Under the pieces are notes generated by a model that was not told where the DNA came from, made no database searches, and worked only from the letters and a program-made list of their open reading frames with translations. A DNA stretch of 64,000 bases, taken from contig NC_046683.1 in NCBI RefSeq assembly GCF_009870125.1, forward strand, positions 20,221,001 to 20,285,000, in the 5' to 3' direction. The stretch is from Drosophila pseudoobscura. Lineage: Eukaryota > Arthropoda > Insecta > Diptera > Drosophilidae. Positions 1 through 11,424 of this stretch are shown in pieces (positions within the stretch are counted from its first letter, which is position 1; every line of letters starts with the position of its first letter). A program made the translations under genes and the position numbers.

Positions 1-64
1 AAAATTGTTTTCATTACTCTAAAGGAGAAGCACGAAAGCAGCATCGTCATCAGCACCATTATCT

Positions 65-82
65 ATGATGATGATGATGATG
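65..82. repeat. ATG trinucleotide repeat (6 copies)
   Basis: Six perfect tandem ATG triplets. An ordinary microsatellite with no coding context seen. Confidence 0.9.
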
Positions 83-227
83 GCCGTACCAAAGCTGGGC
101 CACGCCTACCAGGCCGCACGAAGCCCCGGACCAGGCACCATCGCAGATCCCAGATCCGGCCCCGCTCGAGCTTCGGCAAATTTGCATTAACCAGACGTGG
201 ATGAGCTGAGTCAGACGCTGAAAGCAA

Positions 228-277
228 ATGCGGATGCGGATGCGGATGAGGATGTGAATGCGAATGCGAATGCGGAT
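228..277. repeat. Hexanucleotide repeat ATGCGG / ATGCGA
   Basis: About eight imperfect 6-bp units (ATGCGG drifting to ATGAGG, ATGTGA and ATGCGA). A short minisatellite in non-coding DNA. Confidence 0.85.
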
Positions 278-1979
278 ACCATCAGCTTGAGAGACTTGCG
301 TTGGGGTGAGGGGCCTTGCCAGGTGGTTGGATTGAAATAAAGGTAAAGCTGTGCTCTCACGCCATAAACAAAAACTCATTAACCCAATTTCAATATTAAC
401 GCAAAGAAAGTTCAGCGATGCCAAAAGCAAACAGAGCGGAGCGGACCAGATATAAGGCGGATAAAAAGGGCCAGGGACACACCAGGGAAGGGCGGACGGA
501 GGGCAGACAAGCAGGCAGGGAGGAAAAGAGATTGGGCATCCGTATACCAGTAATACGATGGGAGGGCACAGTTGGCCGATAACCGCACATTCATTTGCCA
601 AAGGAGCTCCCTGCAATAATCACTCAAAGTGCAAGTCATTAATTTTCATTAAATTTCGAGAGGATTATTTGTCAAAAAACCATTTTTCGATGTCGTGTCC
701 TGTTCCTGTTCCATCCCATCCCGTCCTTATTCCATTGTTAGTCTGGAATAAATTTTCCCGAGAGTGGACTGGTCAGCTGGCGCGATGGCCCAGCATAATG
801 GATAAAAATAAAGGGAAGCAGAACGAAAATGAAAATGCTTAAAGCTTTTCTTTTATTCAGGCGACACCGGTTGGGGTCGTCCCCCACAAATGTACCGAAA
901 AAATTAACTATTTACAATTGATATTTAAATATTAATAGTGGCTTGTAAAAAAATTAATGCAGCGTGGTGCTGCGACCTTTTGCCAAATTTGGTGACTGTA
1001 CAAGAAAGGTTTTAGCTAAACGGAATCGTTTTCAAAGCTTCCCCAACCTTCAATCAATCAATCAATTTAACTGTCAGTAGTCGAGTCTGTAGAAACAAAT
1101 CGATAGTTTCGACACGCGAATCCCGCTGGCCGGGGCTCTGTATCCTGATCAATCGATTTGCGGACTCTTGCGGTTGGGGATCGCAATTAATGATTGGAAA
1201 GGCTATATCGCACCTATCTGGCACCCGGCCAAAAGTGACGATAAAAAGAGGTCCATTAGAGCATTTCCTACCTAACCTGTCTCCGGAAATAGTGGGACAT
1301 TCGAGTGGGATTGCCGTGATTCCCAGCCCCGCCATCACCCCGCCATCCTGGCCAAAACAAAACTTTTGCAATAACTGCAAATGCAATGCATTAAGCTGGA
1401 CCACTGAGAGGGTCAGAGTGGAAAGCCTTTTCCCAAGCTCAACCCCAACCAATCCGCACTGCCACTCAACGCACCTGTCGCAGAACTGACATTAAATTCA
1501 CATTACAAAAATGGTTACCTGCATTTGGCGTATCAGTTTTCGGTTACCATGTTGCAGTTGGAGTCGCGGTGAGGGGCGAGGGCATGCTGGCTCAAAGGGG
1601 AAGCCATCGATGCGCTGCTCCCTACATGCCCGAAAAGTTTGTTTTAATGGACAAAGTTGGCTGCTCCGGCTCCGCTCTTTTCTGCCGTGCTTCGGTTTGG
1701 CCAGAATTACGGCGACTCGAGCAGCAGCTTTCGCCCTGCTCTATTTGAGTTTCAAGTTGTGAGCCGCAGACGAGAGAGGGTTTTGCCAACTTTTTCCGCC
1801 AACACACAAATTAAATTATAAATCAGTGGGCCATTGGGGGCGGAGCGGGTTGCTCCCGGTGCGCCTCCTGGTGCCCCTCGAAATGACTGATCCTGTGAGG
1901 ATGGCCCATCGCCGGCTCTTGCCATGAGTGATTTTCTTGCTCGTTAAATTCAGCTGCAGCCGCTTCTGACGATGCCTGG

Positions 1980-1999
1980 CGACAACGACAACGACAACG
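1980..1999. repeat. GACAAC hexamer repeat
   Basis: Three tandem copies of a CGACAA-type hexamer. A minor simple repeat. Confidence 0.7.
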
Positions 2000-3730
2000 T
2001 GGCGTATGCGTAATCTGAGATTGATCCACAAAACAAACTTTTCCTCGCACACATACGAGTAGACGTACAACTTGGACCTGACATTTGATTTTGATTTTGT
2101 TGGCCGGATTCCATTTAATTTGAAAGCTCAAAGAACTTTGGCTGGCAACGAAGGAAAGTACTCAAGCCAACAGTGAGGAGAATTAGAGTTGAGAAAAGCC
2201 CCGCACGTGAGAATGAAATAATTGCTAGAGTGATGCCAATCAGCAAAAATTCAATGCCAAAATATCCGCATGTCTGCACTTCCAACATTGTTTTCAAATG
2301 AAATGATATTTGAATAGTATGGCATTGTTAAATGAATCAATTAAACTACTGGACCCACCCATACGCCCACCTTAAGGCTTTAAAATTGGCAATCACACAA
2401 TAATTGACCAGCTCTGCCAGCCTTCAAGGTTATCCTTGATCGATTTAATGGCGAAGTCTGGAAATTTGATACCGCCTAGGATCTCCATACAATTCAATGC
2501 CAAGTCCCTGGACTACGAATACTGATGATGCTATTGTCGATTGTCGTTCATGCCATGTTTCCTCGAGCAACAATTTAGTGTTCTGTTTTGCATTAAATGC
2601 TTAAGCTGCTTAATGAAGAAAATTAACAAAGTAACAGGGAAATAGGGCTAAGAGAGGAGGGTGAAACTGGTTAAGAATAGTTTTATGGACGGCGAGAGCA
2701 GGAACCCAAGGGAAGACAAATAAGTTGCAAATAACAAGGCATCCAGGACCCATGTTGCATTGTGCTGGCAAAAAGTTGCAAGGTTTCAGCCCTGGCACTC
2801 GACACCCACCCAGTGACTACCCCACTCCCGCAGCCAGTCACGCCCCATCTACAGCACAGCACCCATCTGGCGACCCAGCGGAGCATGCCAGTTATGTTTT
2901 CTTTGAAGTTCATGAAGCAAAATGTCTTAATTACTGAAATGAGATGAGGCCGAGCAATAAAGAAGGAGCAAATGAAGAAGTGGTAGCAGCTGAAGCAGCT
3001 ATAGATTTTGATCCAGCAAGAACCCCCATTATAATTAATTTGTTGGGGATGCGTTGAACCTAGCCAAATTCCAACGAAATCCAAGCCAGACAGAAAGTCA
3101 AAATGAAGCCCTTCTTCCTGGAGCAGCAATGGAATAAAACGAACGAAGCGGAACGGAAGGCATACATGCTCGTATATGTATAAGGCATGAGTATATCCTG
3201 GGCGTCCTGCTGCACATCCTGCGGCAATAACTCACGACCACTTTATGCGCTTAAGTGATTTCTAATGCAAACCAATTTCCGAAATCAGGCACCAGGCACT
3301 CGAACCCAAGGACAACGACTGAAGACTGAAGGCTGAAGGCTGATGCCAGAAAGGATATTCTGTTGATATGGCAAAGAGACAGAGACAGATAAAAAGAAAA
3401 AAAGAATAAAGAGAGCTCTGACTCGGAAGAAGGCGCCTCTACTGTCTGTCCAGGCAAATGACAGGCGCATCCTGTTTTTCCTGCCGCTGCCTGTGCTTTT
3501 TTCTGTGTGTGCTCCATTTCCTGTGCTCTATATGCAGACTGTGTTTGCCTTTGACTTGGTGCTGGCTTAATATCCTAGGAAGAACTATGCACATGATATG
3601 CCAGAACAAGCCTAGACCTTGGACAACTTCCGCATCCAGCACGGATAGGGCAGCATGACAGCAGAAGGGCAGCAGCAGCGCCAAAATCATAAAGGAAAAT
3701 ATTGAATTTCTTAAAAACAAATGCAAATTT

Positions 3731-5248
3731 TTCCTGCTTTGAGCTTTGAGTACGGGGTAATAAAGGGTGTATGTGTTTTGTCAGTCCGTTCTGATTGAGA
3801 GAGCCAAAGAGGATTAAAGTGGGAATACAAAACTATTCCAGAAATCTGTTATAAGTAACAGTAAGTAAGTAAATTAATATCTATCAAACGAAAGCTTAAG
3901 CTCAGATACTATTAAAATTTCGTAATTTCGTTTCTTTAAATGTATTTATATTTTTTGTTTAAGTCCATAGCTTTTAAGACATCATAGTATATGCATAAAT
4001 GTGTAAGTTCGTATTACATATTAAAGCCACAGTGAAAAATAAGTTGAACAGTACCTGACCTTTGTCGGTTTGAACACCTGGCTTTCGAACAATGCTAGTG
4101 CGTTTAATGGCGTTTTTCCTTAAGCATAAAAAATATGATATATAACAGCCGGATGGTTCTTCGTTGGTGGGCTGAGTGGGAGAAAGAGCGAACCGCAGAG
4201 GCCCCAATGTAGGACGGTTCGATATATGTAGAAGCAGCTAGAATATTTGTAATTAGGTGGAAATAGAATAGTTTGCATTAGTGGATTCATTAAATAATCA
4301 TATAATTACTAAGTTGATAGATCATAAAATTAAACATATTGAAACAGAGTACCAGGTAGTATCCAAACGTTCAGACCTTTCTTTAGCGTTTGGTCGATAC
4401 CCACAGAGTTTCCGCTGCGCCGAATCCTGCTGTCAACACAGGGTCTTGGGACTGGGCTAGAAGTGTGTGCACAGGGCCCCCAATGGCCAGGTCCTTCTGC
4501 TGTTCTCTGATTTTCATTCGAATCATCCCAGTTTCTATATGGTGCTCGTTGAGGCACCCTTTGCCTCCGTCAGTCTTCTCCTCTCTCACACTCTATCCAT
4601 ATAACATACATATAATTTTTTGTGTGTCTCTCTCTGCAGCGTATTTCAGCTCCAGTCCCCACACACGCCTGTGTTATATTGCAGAAATTTTTTGGACAAT
4701 GCCAGAGCCAGAGACCAAAGCAATAAGCCAAAACCCATGGCTAACACGACCCTACACGTCCACCCCATTAGACTGGGAAAAATTTGGCGAGAACCTCGCA
4801 ATGTAATCAAACATATTAAAGGCTAGGGGAAGGAGGGAAAGAACAGGAAATCCAAAATGTTTATTACGGAATACCGCGAGCAATAAAATTTAATATGGGC
4901 AAACGGTGCAGAGGAGAATGGACCTGATGGGTAGGAGACATGTAACCAAAAATAAAAGCGACTGGCAGATGCAATGGCAGTAATGAATAATAAATTATTG
5001 CCGACCTCGAATACCCAAAGTCTTGATACACTTGCATATCCATCAAAACAATGCATTGCAATGGCAAATTTGTAATATATCGATGTCCCATTTCGATTTT
5101 ATTTGGTAAAGCACAAATGTTTATGTGTCTATGTTTTTGAATATCCTACGAAAGAGTATACTGGCGATACAAAATCACAGTTATGCAATTACTGTCTACC
5201 TTTTAGGACGTGTCTTTGTTTTTGTGTGTTTGCGTAGGAGGGAAGGAA
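3731..5248. other. Non-coding stretch, nothing recognised
   Basis: Only short, low-complexity open frames on either strand. No terminal repeats, polymerase motifs or RNA genes were recognised. Confidence 0.4.
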
Positions 5249-5361
5249 CCCTGCAGTACCAGCAGTGAGCGATGACGAATGTCATGTACATGTCATCTAG
5301 GCGTTGACCGCAGCCAAGTCGAACCCTTTGTTTTCTCTTTGTTTCTTTCTTTGCCGCAACA
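5249..5361 (+). mobile_element. 5'-end fragment of the CCCTGCAG-terminus element
   Basis: This stretch begins with CCCTGCAGTACCAGC and stays similar to the left end of the element at 8826 for about 110 bp, through a GATGAC...GTCAT palindromic block and a T-rich tract, then diverges. Its left flank differs from that of the 8826 copy, so the shared start point defines the true element end. A degenerate echo of the GTCATGTACATGTCATC...AGGCGTT block recurs at about 5598-5624. Confidence 0.7.
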
Positions 5362-5599
5362 GGGATCGATTTCTGGAACCTCTATGATCTGTTGCCGCTA
5401 AACTTGCGAGTGGATGAAATATCGGTGCCATAGGGAAAGAGCGACGAAGAGCGTTGCCCTCTGAGCGAAGATCAAGACCTTTCCCTCTTTCGCCCAGGCA
5501 GGTCTCGGAAAAACCAGCCAAATCACCCATTCTATCGATGAGAAAAGCAAAGCCGGTAAACCAGAGGCACTTTCCAGCCTTGCCAGCATAGGAGAAAGC

Positions 5600-6370
5600 C
5601 ATGTACACGCCATGTAGGCGTTATAAAAGAGTCCGACAGTCCTTGGTCATCGCCCATTGTGATGGTTATATGGCCCTGCAAGGTGCAAGGTGCCGAAAGG
5701 TAAATAGTTATACCGAAAAGGATGCATATTCTTTACTCCAGATCAGTGGAATCTTGAGTCGGTTACTTAAAGCAGAGTATATAACAAGTTTGGTTCTAAA
5801 GGAAGCTTATTGGCAAGTTTCATTACACGAGAATTCCCGGTTGTTCTTTGTACCTATTTAAGGTAACGCCGTTCGGATTATGTAATGCTACCAGCTCCAT
5901 GTCGCGCTTGATGGACAAGGTGATCCCAGCCAATCTCTGAAACGAGGCTTTCATATATCTAGATGACCTGCTAGTAGTTTCAAACAGTTTCCGGCGATGT
6001 ATAATAACGATCTGAGTTCTCGTTTAGCCCGTTGGGCCTTGTCGTTGCAAATATCGACTCAAGATCGAACATCTGAAGGGTTCTCAAAATGTAGTTCCAG
6101 ACGTTTTTCTATGCGTCCACGGGGTAGTGGATTCGGTAGAGTTAGCAAAAGGTTCTCTAGTGGATCACTTCAAAACAACGGAATTTAGGGAACTTTGGAA
6201 GGTGTACCGCGAAACTTCATGCAGAGTTGCTTCCAGACAGGATATAACACCAACTTTAGAACCACCTCCATAAAAGCTCGTGTGCGGAAAAGGATAGTTA
6301 GTGCATATTATGCATTGGAGGACTTACAGAGACGGTTCTTGGGAAATTATCGCGCCAAAAATATAAGACA
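5600..6370 (+). pseudogene. Degenerate gypsy-superfamily pol fragment (RT to RNase H)
   Basis: A decayed piece of LTR-retrotransposon polymerase. The open frame at 5601-5861 contains EKDAYSLLQISGIL and AEYITSLVLKEAYWQV, degraded versions of the gypsy reverse-transcriptase region that carries the first catalytic aspartate. In other frames follow TPFGLCNATS-like and YLDDLL-like stretches (about 5870-5980, the active-site YxDD box). A LSSRLARWALSLQ stretch (about 6010-6050) is typical of the end of gypsy RNase H. Frameshifts and stops occur throughout and part of RNase H is missing, so it is non-functional. No LTR was found next to it. Family-level assignment is not possible by eye. Confidence 0.75.
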
Positions 6371-6559
6371 TTAACGTCGCTTCATCACCCATCAAAGTTG
6401 GAAAACTGTAAAAAAAATTATGTACCAATGAATCCATATACTCAGGTACCCTCAATATTAGAATAATTTTCCATTTCTCGCTATCTCAATTATGTTGTTG
6501 GTTATGACTGAATGTGCAGGCTACTATTTCTACCTTTACCTGTCTTTTTGACCAGGTTT

Positions 6560-7740
6560 TGCATGCAAGAATTAGATGTGTGGAGTTCATTTTAAAACTT
6601 GCATATACCATTCCGCAAGAGGGAGAATCTTTTTATAACAGCACGCTAGCCTAAATGCACTAAAAATAAGACAATCTATCACTGATGGTGGACTGCCCAA
6701 ACAAGGATTTTGAAACATAAACGATGGAAACTCATCACGGACATTCTTTGAGAAAAACGAAAAAACTGCAGAAATAACTGAGGTTGATATTGACGTTATC
6801 ACAAGATTGGGTGTCATTTGAATATTTTAAACTGAAAAGAAAAAATAAATACCCACAAGGTTGGTGAATATTCCTCGAAGACTGCAGAGCTGTTACTGGA
6901 AAAATAATAGAATTCTGACACGTAGTCATTTTAATTGAATGATTAAAAACAAAGATTACAAAAAATGGATTGCTGGACATCGAGGGCCAATGAAGGCTAC
7001 TTGACTGTAACCATCCATTTTATAAACGAAAATTTCGATCTGAAAAGTGCAGTGTTGTCAGCAGAAAAGCTAGAAGATCCTTTTAATCATTCAACAGGAA
7101 ACGTCGCCAAATCATTACACAAGGTTCTGGCTAAGTAGGGTGTATTTTGTAATGTTGATGTCATTATAACTGATGTCATGATTAAGGCATGTGACATTCT
7201 TCAAAGACGACACCTACCTTTCTATGCTCACTGCTTCAATTTAGTGGTGCAACACTGCTTGACCCAAGAATGATGATAAAGTTAGTGATGATAAAGTGTA
7301 AACGCACTGTTCCCTTTTTTAAAAGTAGCACGATTACATAAGAGAAGTTCAAAGAAGCTCAACGGGATGGCTCAAGAGGCTCAAGAAAATATTTGAAGAT
7401 CGCTCAGCAACTAGTCTTGCCACCATATTAGATCCCCGATACAAAAAAGAAGGATTTCGTTCACAGTTCAATGATTTTAAATTTTCAATGGGAAAATATG
7501 TTGGCTAATTACAAGAAATTACAAAAATCTGAATTTGAACAGCCACAGCCAGAAGCAGTCTCACACCCGGAAACCCTGCTAAAATAAATAAAAACAAAAA
7601 TATAAATGAAAAAAATAAATAAGAGAGTCGACGCGATTGTAACCCTCCGAAAATATTTTGGAAAAATGAACACTGGAAATGACTTCAACCCATTAGAGTA
7701 TTAGAAGGAAAGTGGTGGTAATTACATTTGTGGTAGGTTA
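6560..7740 (+). pseudogene. Degenerate hAT-superfamily transposase, central part (hAT-1)
   Basis: Broken reading frames together resemble a ZBED-type hAT transposase. About 6960-7070 reads like the segment around the first catalytic aspartate (TVTIHFINENFDLKS). About 7150-7260 contains a decayed TDNA region followed by AHCFNLVVQHCLTQ, a hAT-typical motif. About 7360-7450 gives ATILDPRYKK, and about 7625-7730 gives a RKYFGKM...NPLEY stretch. Stops and frameshifts are frequent. The C-terminal fragment at 8331-8825 may belong to the same copy, separated by about 600 bp of unrecognised DNA. Confidence 0.65.
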
Positions 7741-8330
7741 ACCCCTATCAGTCAGTACGGCAGTCCCATTACAACCTATATCAGCCAATACGGCGTCCCT
7801 AGCTTAGATAAATAATCCATAAATGTACATATATCGACGCTCGAATATTCTAAATGGCGTATCAGGAGAATAAAGTCGTGTTCAAAAAAGTAAACCATCC
7901 AAAAGTATATTTTCACTCCCACACATTTTTGTGCCCTAAACTTACTTATGTATGTACGTTTTTCGCAGAGCAATGAAAGTGAAATGCCAGTGCTATCCAG
8001 TCAGAGCGCATGTTTTCCAAAGCTGGGAAGATAATTTCGGGGCGCAGGTCCGCTCTTAAACCAAAAATCATTGACAAACTTTTGTTTTTAAACTAAAACT
8101 GGTGGATTACCAATGCACCTGACTTTAGCAAATAAGCAAAAACCACGAATTATTTCTATAGATTAAGATTAATGTTTGAAATATTTGTTGCTTACGTTTT
8201 AATTTCGAAATGACCAAATATCAACTTATCTTAGCAAGTAAAAAACGTCATGAATTTATATTTTGAGGCTGATTTATGAAACATTTCTTAGTTTTTGAGT
8301 TTTGAAAAGGAAGAATATGAATAAAATGTT
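7741..8330. other. AT-rich stretch, nothing recognised
   Basis: No reading frame or termini recognised. It lies between two hAT fragments and may be a decayed intron or an unrecognised insertion. Confidence 0.35.
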
Positions 8331-8825
8331 TTATTTTGAACAATTTCCAAATTGCTGGAAAAGCAATTAACACTTGTAAACAAATCACTGAATCTGCCAG
8401 TAGAGCTCTCTCTTTAAAGCCGCTGGAGCCAGTCAAATCAAACCAGACATTTTTTAAACGATTAAAAAGGAATATCGACCAAAAAATTCAAAACGATAGA
8501 GCTGATTCCAAAATAAAAATCAGGAACTATTGATTTTGACGATTAATTATTTAATTAATTAAAATTAATTATTGCACTAATACCAAAATTAACTTTGTTA
8601 TATTAATGAATATATATGTTTTTCAGCATGCCAACGACGTGGCACTTCAAATGCTTCCCGCAACGTATACTGAAAGCGAGTATATGTTTAGCAAAGATGG
8701 ATTGATTGCCACTTCAAGACGAGCTTCCTTAAAGCCAGAAACTTTGAATAGGCTTACTTTTCTCAACCAAAACCACCCGCAGATACGATACCCACAGCTG
8801 ATCATACCCAGTGTGCCCGTAGCCA
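8331..8825 (+). pseudogene. hAT transposase C-terminal dimerisation fragment
   Basis: The frame at 8606-8825 contains YMFSKDGLIATSRRASLKP and ETLNRLTFLNQN, which match the pattern of the hAT C-terminal dimerisation domain (phospho-Ser/Arg-rich loop followed by a leucine-rich helix). The preceding frame (8336-8533) is basic and unassigned. The fragment is cut exactly where the CCCTGCAG element begins at 8826. It is a partial, inactive remnant. Confidence 0.65.
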
Positions 8826-8836
8826 CCCTGCAGTAC
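8826..8836 (+). repeat. Left terminal inverted repeat (11 bp)
   Basis: CCCTGCAGTAC, the exact reverse complement of 11425-11435. The same terminus begins a second copy at 5249. Confidence 0.85.
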
Positions 8837-9276
8837 CAGCATTGAGCGATGACGAATGTCATCTACAATGTCATCGAGGCGTTGACGCCAGCCAAATCGA
8901 ACCCTTTGTTTTTTCTTTTGTTTCTTTCTTTTCCGCGCGGGCCGAACGTAATTCGGTTCTGCCGACCGTGCGCAGTAGCAGAGAACTTCGTTTTATATTT
9001 TCGTCTTCTTTGCGCCTGCGTCGACAGAACTCTTGCTTTGTTCTTTGCTAATTGCAATTGTCAGACGGAGTTCTAAAAAGTGATTATTAATCTGGAGTTT
9101 TAATAAGTGATTATTAATCTGTGATTATTATTATTATCAGGTAAGTGCAGTTTTGAATTAATTAATAATATGTGTTGTGCGCGTGTTAAAAAAAAAAAAA
9201 TCTCAATTGTATAAAAAGTTAAATTTATGAAAAAACGGTGTTCAAATTATATTAATGTTTCGCTGCATTCACATTA

Positions 9277-9328
9277 TATTTCTTTATTCTTCTCTTATGC
9301 TCGGGAATAAAAGAAGAATAAAGAAATA
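9277..9328. repeat. Near-perfect hairpin, arms about 22 bp
   Basis: Arm TATTTCTTTATTCTTCT... (9277-9298) pairs with 9306-9328 around a short GC-containing loop. Only one or two unpaired bases. Confidence 0.8.
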
Positions 9329-9593
9329 GAATATAAATCCGTATTAGCGAATTAAATTGTTATAATCTGCGGTGGGCATGAAATTGCAATTTTTGAGCAG
9401 TCCAGCAGCAAAACAAACAACAAAAAGTAACCCTTATTTGTGCGGCTTGGCTCGAGCATGTACATTTTTTTTTGCGCGTGTTTTGTTTTTGTTGTTGGAG
9501 GAAATGAACAACTTTGTTGAAACCGTTTTAAAATCGAACAAATTCTTTTTATACAATTGAACCAAATTAATAGTAATTGTACATACGTATATA

Positions 9594-9877
9594 CAGTAGC
9601 GTGCAACTAAATGTGGACAGTGAAAAAAAAGATGATTTCGTTGCTTTAAAAAGTCGTATTTCTCACAAATAATTTTTGCGTTGTCATTGAACGAAAAATA
9701 ATGCGTGCGAGAGAGACAGAAAATATGTCTGAACGTGTCGTCTGGCGCAGCGTAGCCACTGCAAATTGATTTGTTCCTTTTGGTTTTTTGAGTATCGTTT
9801 TTGCCGCAGTTTTCGGATAATTTTATTCAGTTTTAGATTTTTGTATGAATAGAGCCACATTTAGTTGTCCACTATAG
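9594..9877. mobile_element. 284-bp Tc1-like MITE, TA target duplication
   Basis: Flanked by TA on both sides (9592-9593 and 9878-9879). The ends form imperfect inverted repeats sharing CAACTAAATGTGG and its complement. There is no coding capacity. Short length, TA duplication and inverted ends fit a non-autonomous Tc1/mariner relative inserted in the host element's intron. Confidence 0.7.
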
Positions 9878-10048
9878 TATATTATTAAAACTTATTTTTA
9901 GCTTATACTACCTCGTTTATTAAATTTATTTATTTACAGATTGCGATAATTTCAATTTTCAAAGTTTGTTTTCCTGATTTAATAATTGCAAATAAAGAGT
10001 AATTAAAAATTAAATAAAAACCAAATTAAAATACGTAAAGATAGCAAA

Positions 10049-10916
10049 ATGGTTGGTAGTCGTCATTTGCGAAGATTAGTTAAGAAAGAAAGGGATGAGA
10101 TAGCTAGAAAATTAGAACTTGTCCAACGCCAAGGAGTAGAAAGGGAAAATCAGAGAGAATTGGATAGCGCAGAGCTAGATATACAAGAAAATAATGAAGT
10201 AGTGCAGGAAGATATTGGAATAGTGCAGGATGGCTTGGCAGAGCACCGACTAATGGCTGCGATTTCGAGTTTGGAGAAGAAAGTTGATGCATCGTTTTCT
10301 GTTCTGGAGAAGAAAGTTGATGATTCGATTTCTGGTCTGGAGAAGAAAGTTGGTGTTCTGTCTGAAACATTGGTGGAGGTGGTGGCTCTGCTGAAGCTTC
10401 AGATCAAAAAAGAGCCTGACGTAGACAATTTCGTGAAATTTCCCATACAGTCGACGATGGAGTTGGAGCATTTAAACTCTATTATAACTCCAGAGCTGAC
10501 CGATTTTTATGTGAGTGGTAGCCTATCCTTCTATCATTTATCATCCTTCTATCTTTTATTAGATCAACAAAATAAAGAGCTTATTGGGGACGAGCTCATC
10601 GATGGCATCCAGTTTGAAACACGTGCTGGATGAAAAGCTGATATTGGATTACAATGTGGACGGAACGTCGGGGAAGAGCTCTTTGAAAAATGTTAAAGAA
10701 TTTTACTATGTCCTGGAATGTAGGTTTAAAAATAACCTAAAAAAAACATAATAACTAATTAATTTATTTATTCATATTATTTCAGCGGCGGTGAAGATTA
10801 AAATACCCGACGAGCCAGCAGACAAAATAATTCGGAAGGCTATTCACAACATCAAGAATAGTCATTTTCAGAAGACATCAAGGGCAAAAAAATTCAAACT
10901 AGACAATAACGAATAA
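10049..10916 (+). CDS. DUF4806-like coiled-coil protein, three coding exons
   Basis: Predicted exons are 10049-10510, 10563-10719 and 10786-10916. Introns use GTGAGT...TTATTAG and GTAGGT...TTTCAG, and all junctions keep one frame, giving 249 residues. Residues 1-30 are basic. Residues 70-118 hold three 11-residue LEKKVD-type repeats, a hendecad coiled coil. IKKEP near 119-123 fits a SUMO-attachment motif. Residues 130-235 have the layout of the DUF4806 domain seen in insect multicopy proteins: FPIQSTMELEHLN at the start, a middle stretch ending DEKLILDYNVDG, then SLKNVKEFYYVLE and a basic C-terminal helix (IIRKAIHNIKNSHF). DUF4806 has no known function. No DDE, RNase H or zinc-finger motif is visible. 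The intact frame across introns inside old debris suggests recent selection or recent arrival. The domain call is by pattern recall and needs a profile search. Confidence 0.7.
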
Positions 10917-10973
10917 TCATAAATAAAAATAATTGGAAAAATAAACAATTACAATGTATTACTTTTTATATTA

Positions 10974-11278
10974 AATGCATGGTTTTTCGTGAAAAATCAT
11001 CACTTATAAAATGCATGATTTTTAGGTAAAAATCATCGCTAATTATGTGCATGATATTTATGTAAAAATCATGCACTTAATAAGTGATGATTTGTTGGCT
11101 TAAATCATCGCTTATAAAATACATGATTTTTAGGTAAAAATCATCGCTTATTATGTGCATGATATTTAGGCAAAAATCATGCATTTAATAAGCGATGATT
11201 TAAGCCAAAAAATCATCACTTATTAAGTGCATGATTTTTCCTGAAAAATCATCGCTTATTAAGTGCATGATTTTTCGG
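10974..11278. repeat. Subterminal tandem/inverted ATGATTTTT repeats
   Basis: About eight alternating direct and inverted copies of a roughly 35-bp motif with the core (A)TGCATGATTTTTNGG..AAAAATCATCGCTTAT. Many neighbouring pairs can form hairpins. A weaker relative (AAGTGATTATTAATCTG) occurs near the left end at about 9078-9122. Subterminal arrays of this kind are often transposase-binding sites in DNA transposons, but that role is inferred here. Confidence 0.75.
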
Positions 11279-11281
11279 CAA

Positions 11282-11410
11282 TGCTCGATGACAATGTCAT
11301 CGATTATGCCCTAGGACATCTCCATGTTAATGTCATCAGCTCAGCGTATGGCCGGTCATCAACTATGTGATCGGGGGTAGTGACGCTGTCATCGACGTGT
11401 CAGCAGCTGA
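11282..11410. repeat. GATGAC / GTCATC palindrome cluster near right end
   Basis: At least five GTCATC or GATGAC hexamers occur here, including the palindrome TCGATGACAATGTCATCGA (11285-11303). The left end has the same hexamers at about 8849-8875. Both ends therefore carry the same subterminal motif. Confidence 0.7.
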
Positions 11411-11424
11411 GTCATTAATGACTC

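Larger units (their letters stand above)
1..3730. other. Unique-looking non-coding DNA, no gene recognised
   Basis: No open frame here looks like a protein: translations are short, of low complexity and lack recognisable domains, and no splice-consistent exon chain stands out. Base composition is mixed and there are Drosophila-style short simple repeats. No transposon termini or transposase/polymerase motifs were seen, in contrast with the rest of the window. It is most simply intronic or intergenic DNA next to a transposon-rich block. A small non-coding RNA or 5' UTR exon cannot be excluded by eye. Confidence 0.5.
9141..9939 (+). other. Predicted 5' UTR intron of the DUF4806-like gene
   Basis: CAG|GTAAGT at 9138-9146 is a near-perfect donor. 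TATTTACAG ending at 9939 is a good acceptor 109 bp upstream of the start codon at 10049. The intron contains the 9277-9328 hairpin and the Tc1-like MITE at 9594-9877. The model is inferred from splice consensus only. Confidence 0.5.

Noticed and set aside
59..616. Long minus-strand open frame with a histidine run at its end
   Set aside because: Low-complexity translation produced by the ATG and hexanucleotide repeats. No domain and no codon-use signal.
2683..3129. 148-residue minus-strand open frame
   Set aside because: No recognisable domain. Composition resembles translated non-coding DNA.
10974..11278. CRISPR-like array
   Set aside because: Repeats are diverged, alternate in orientation and lack unique spacers, and the DNA is eukaryotic.
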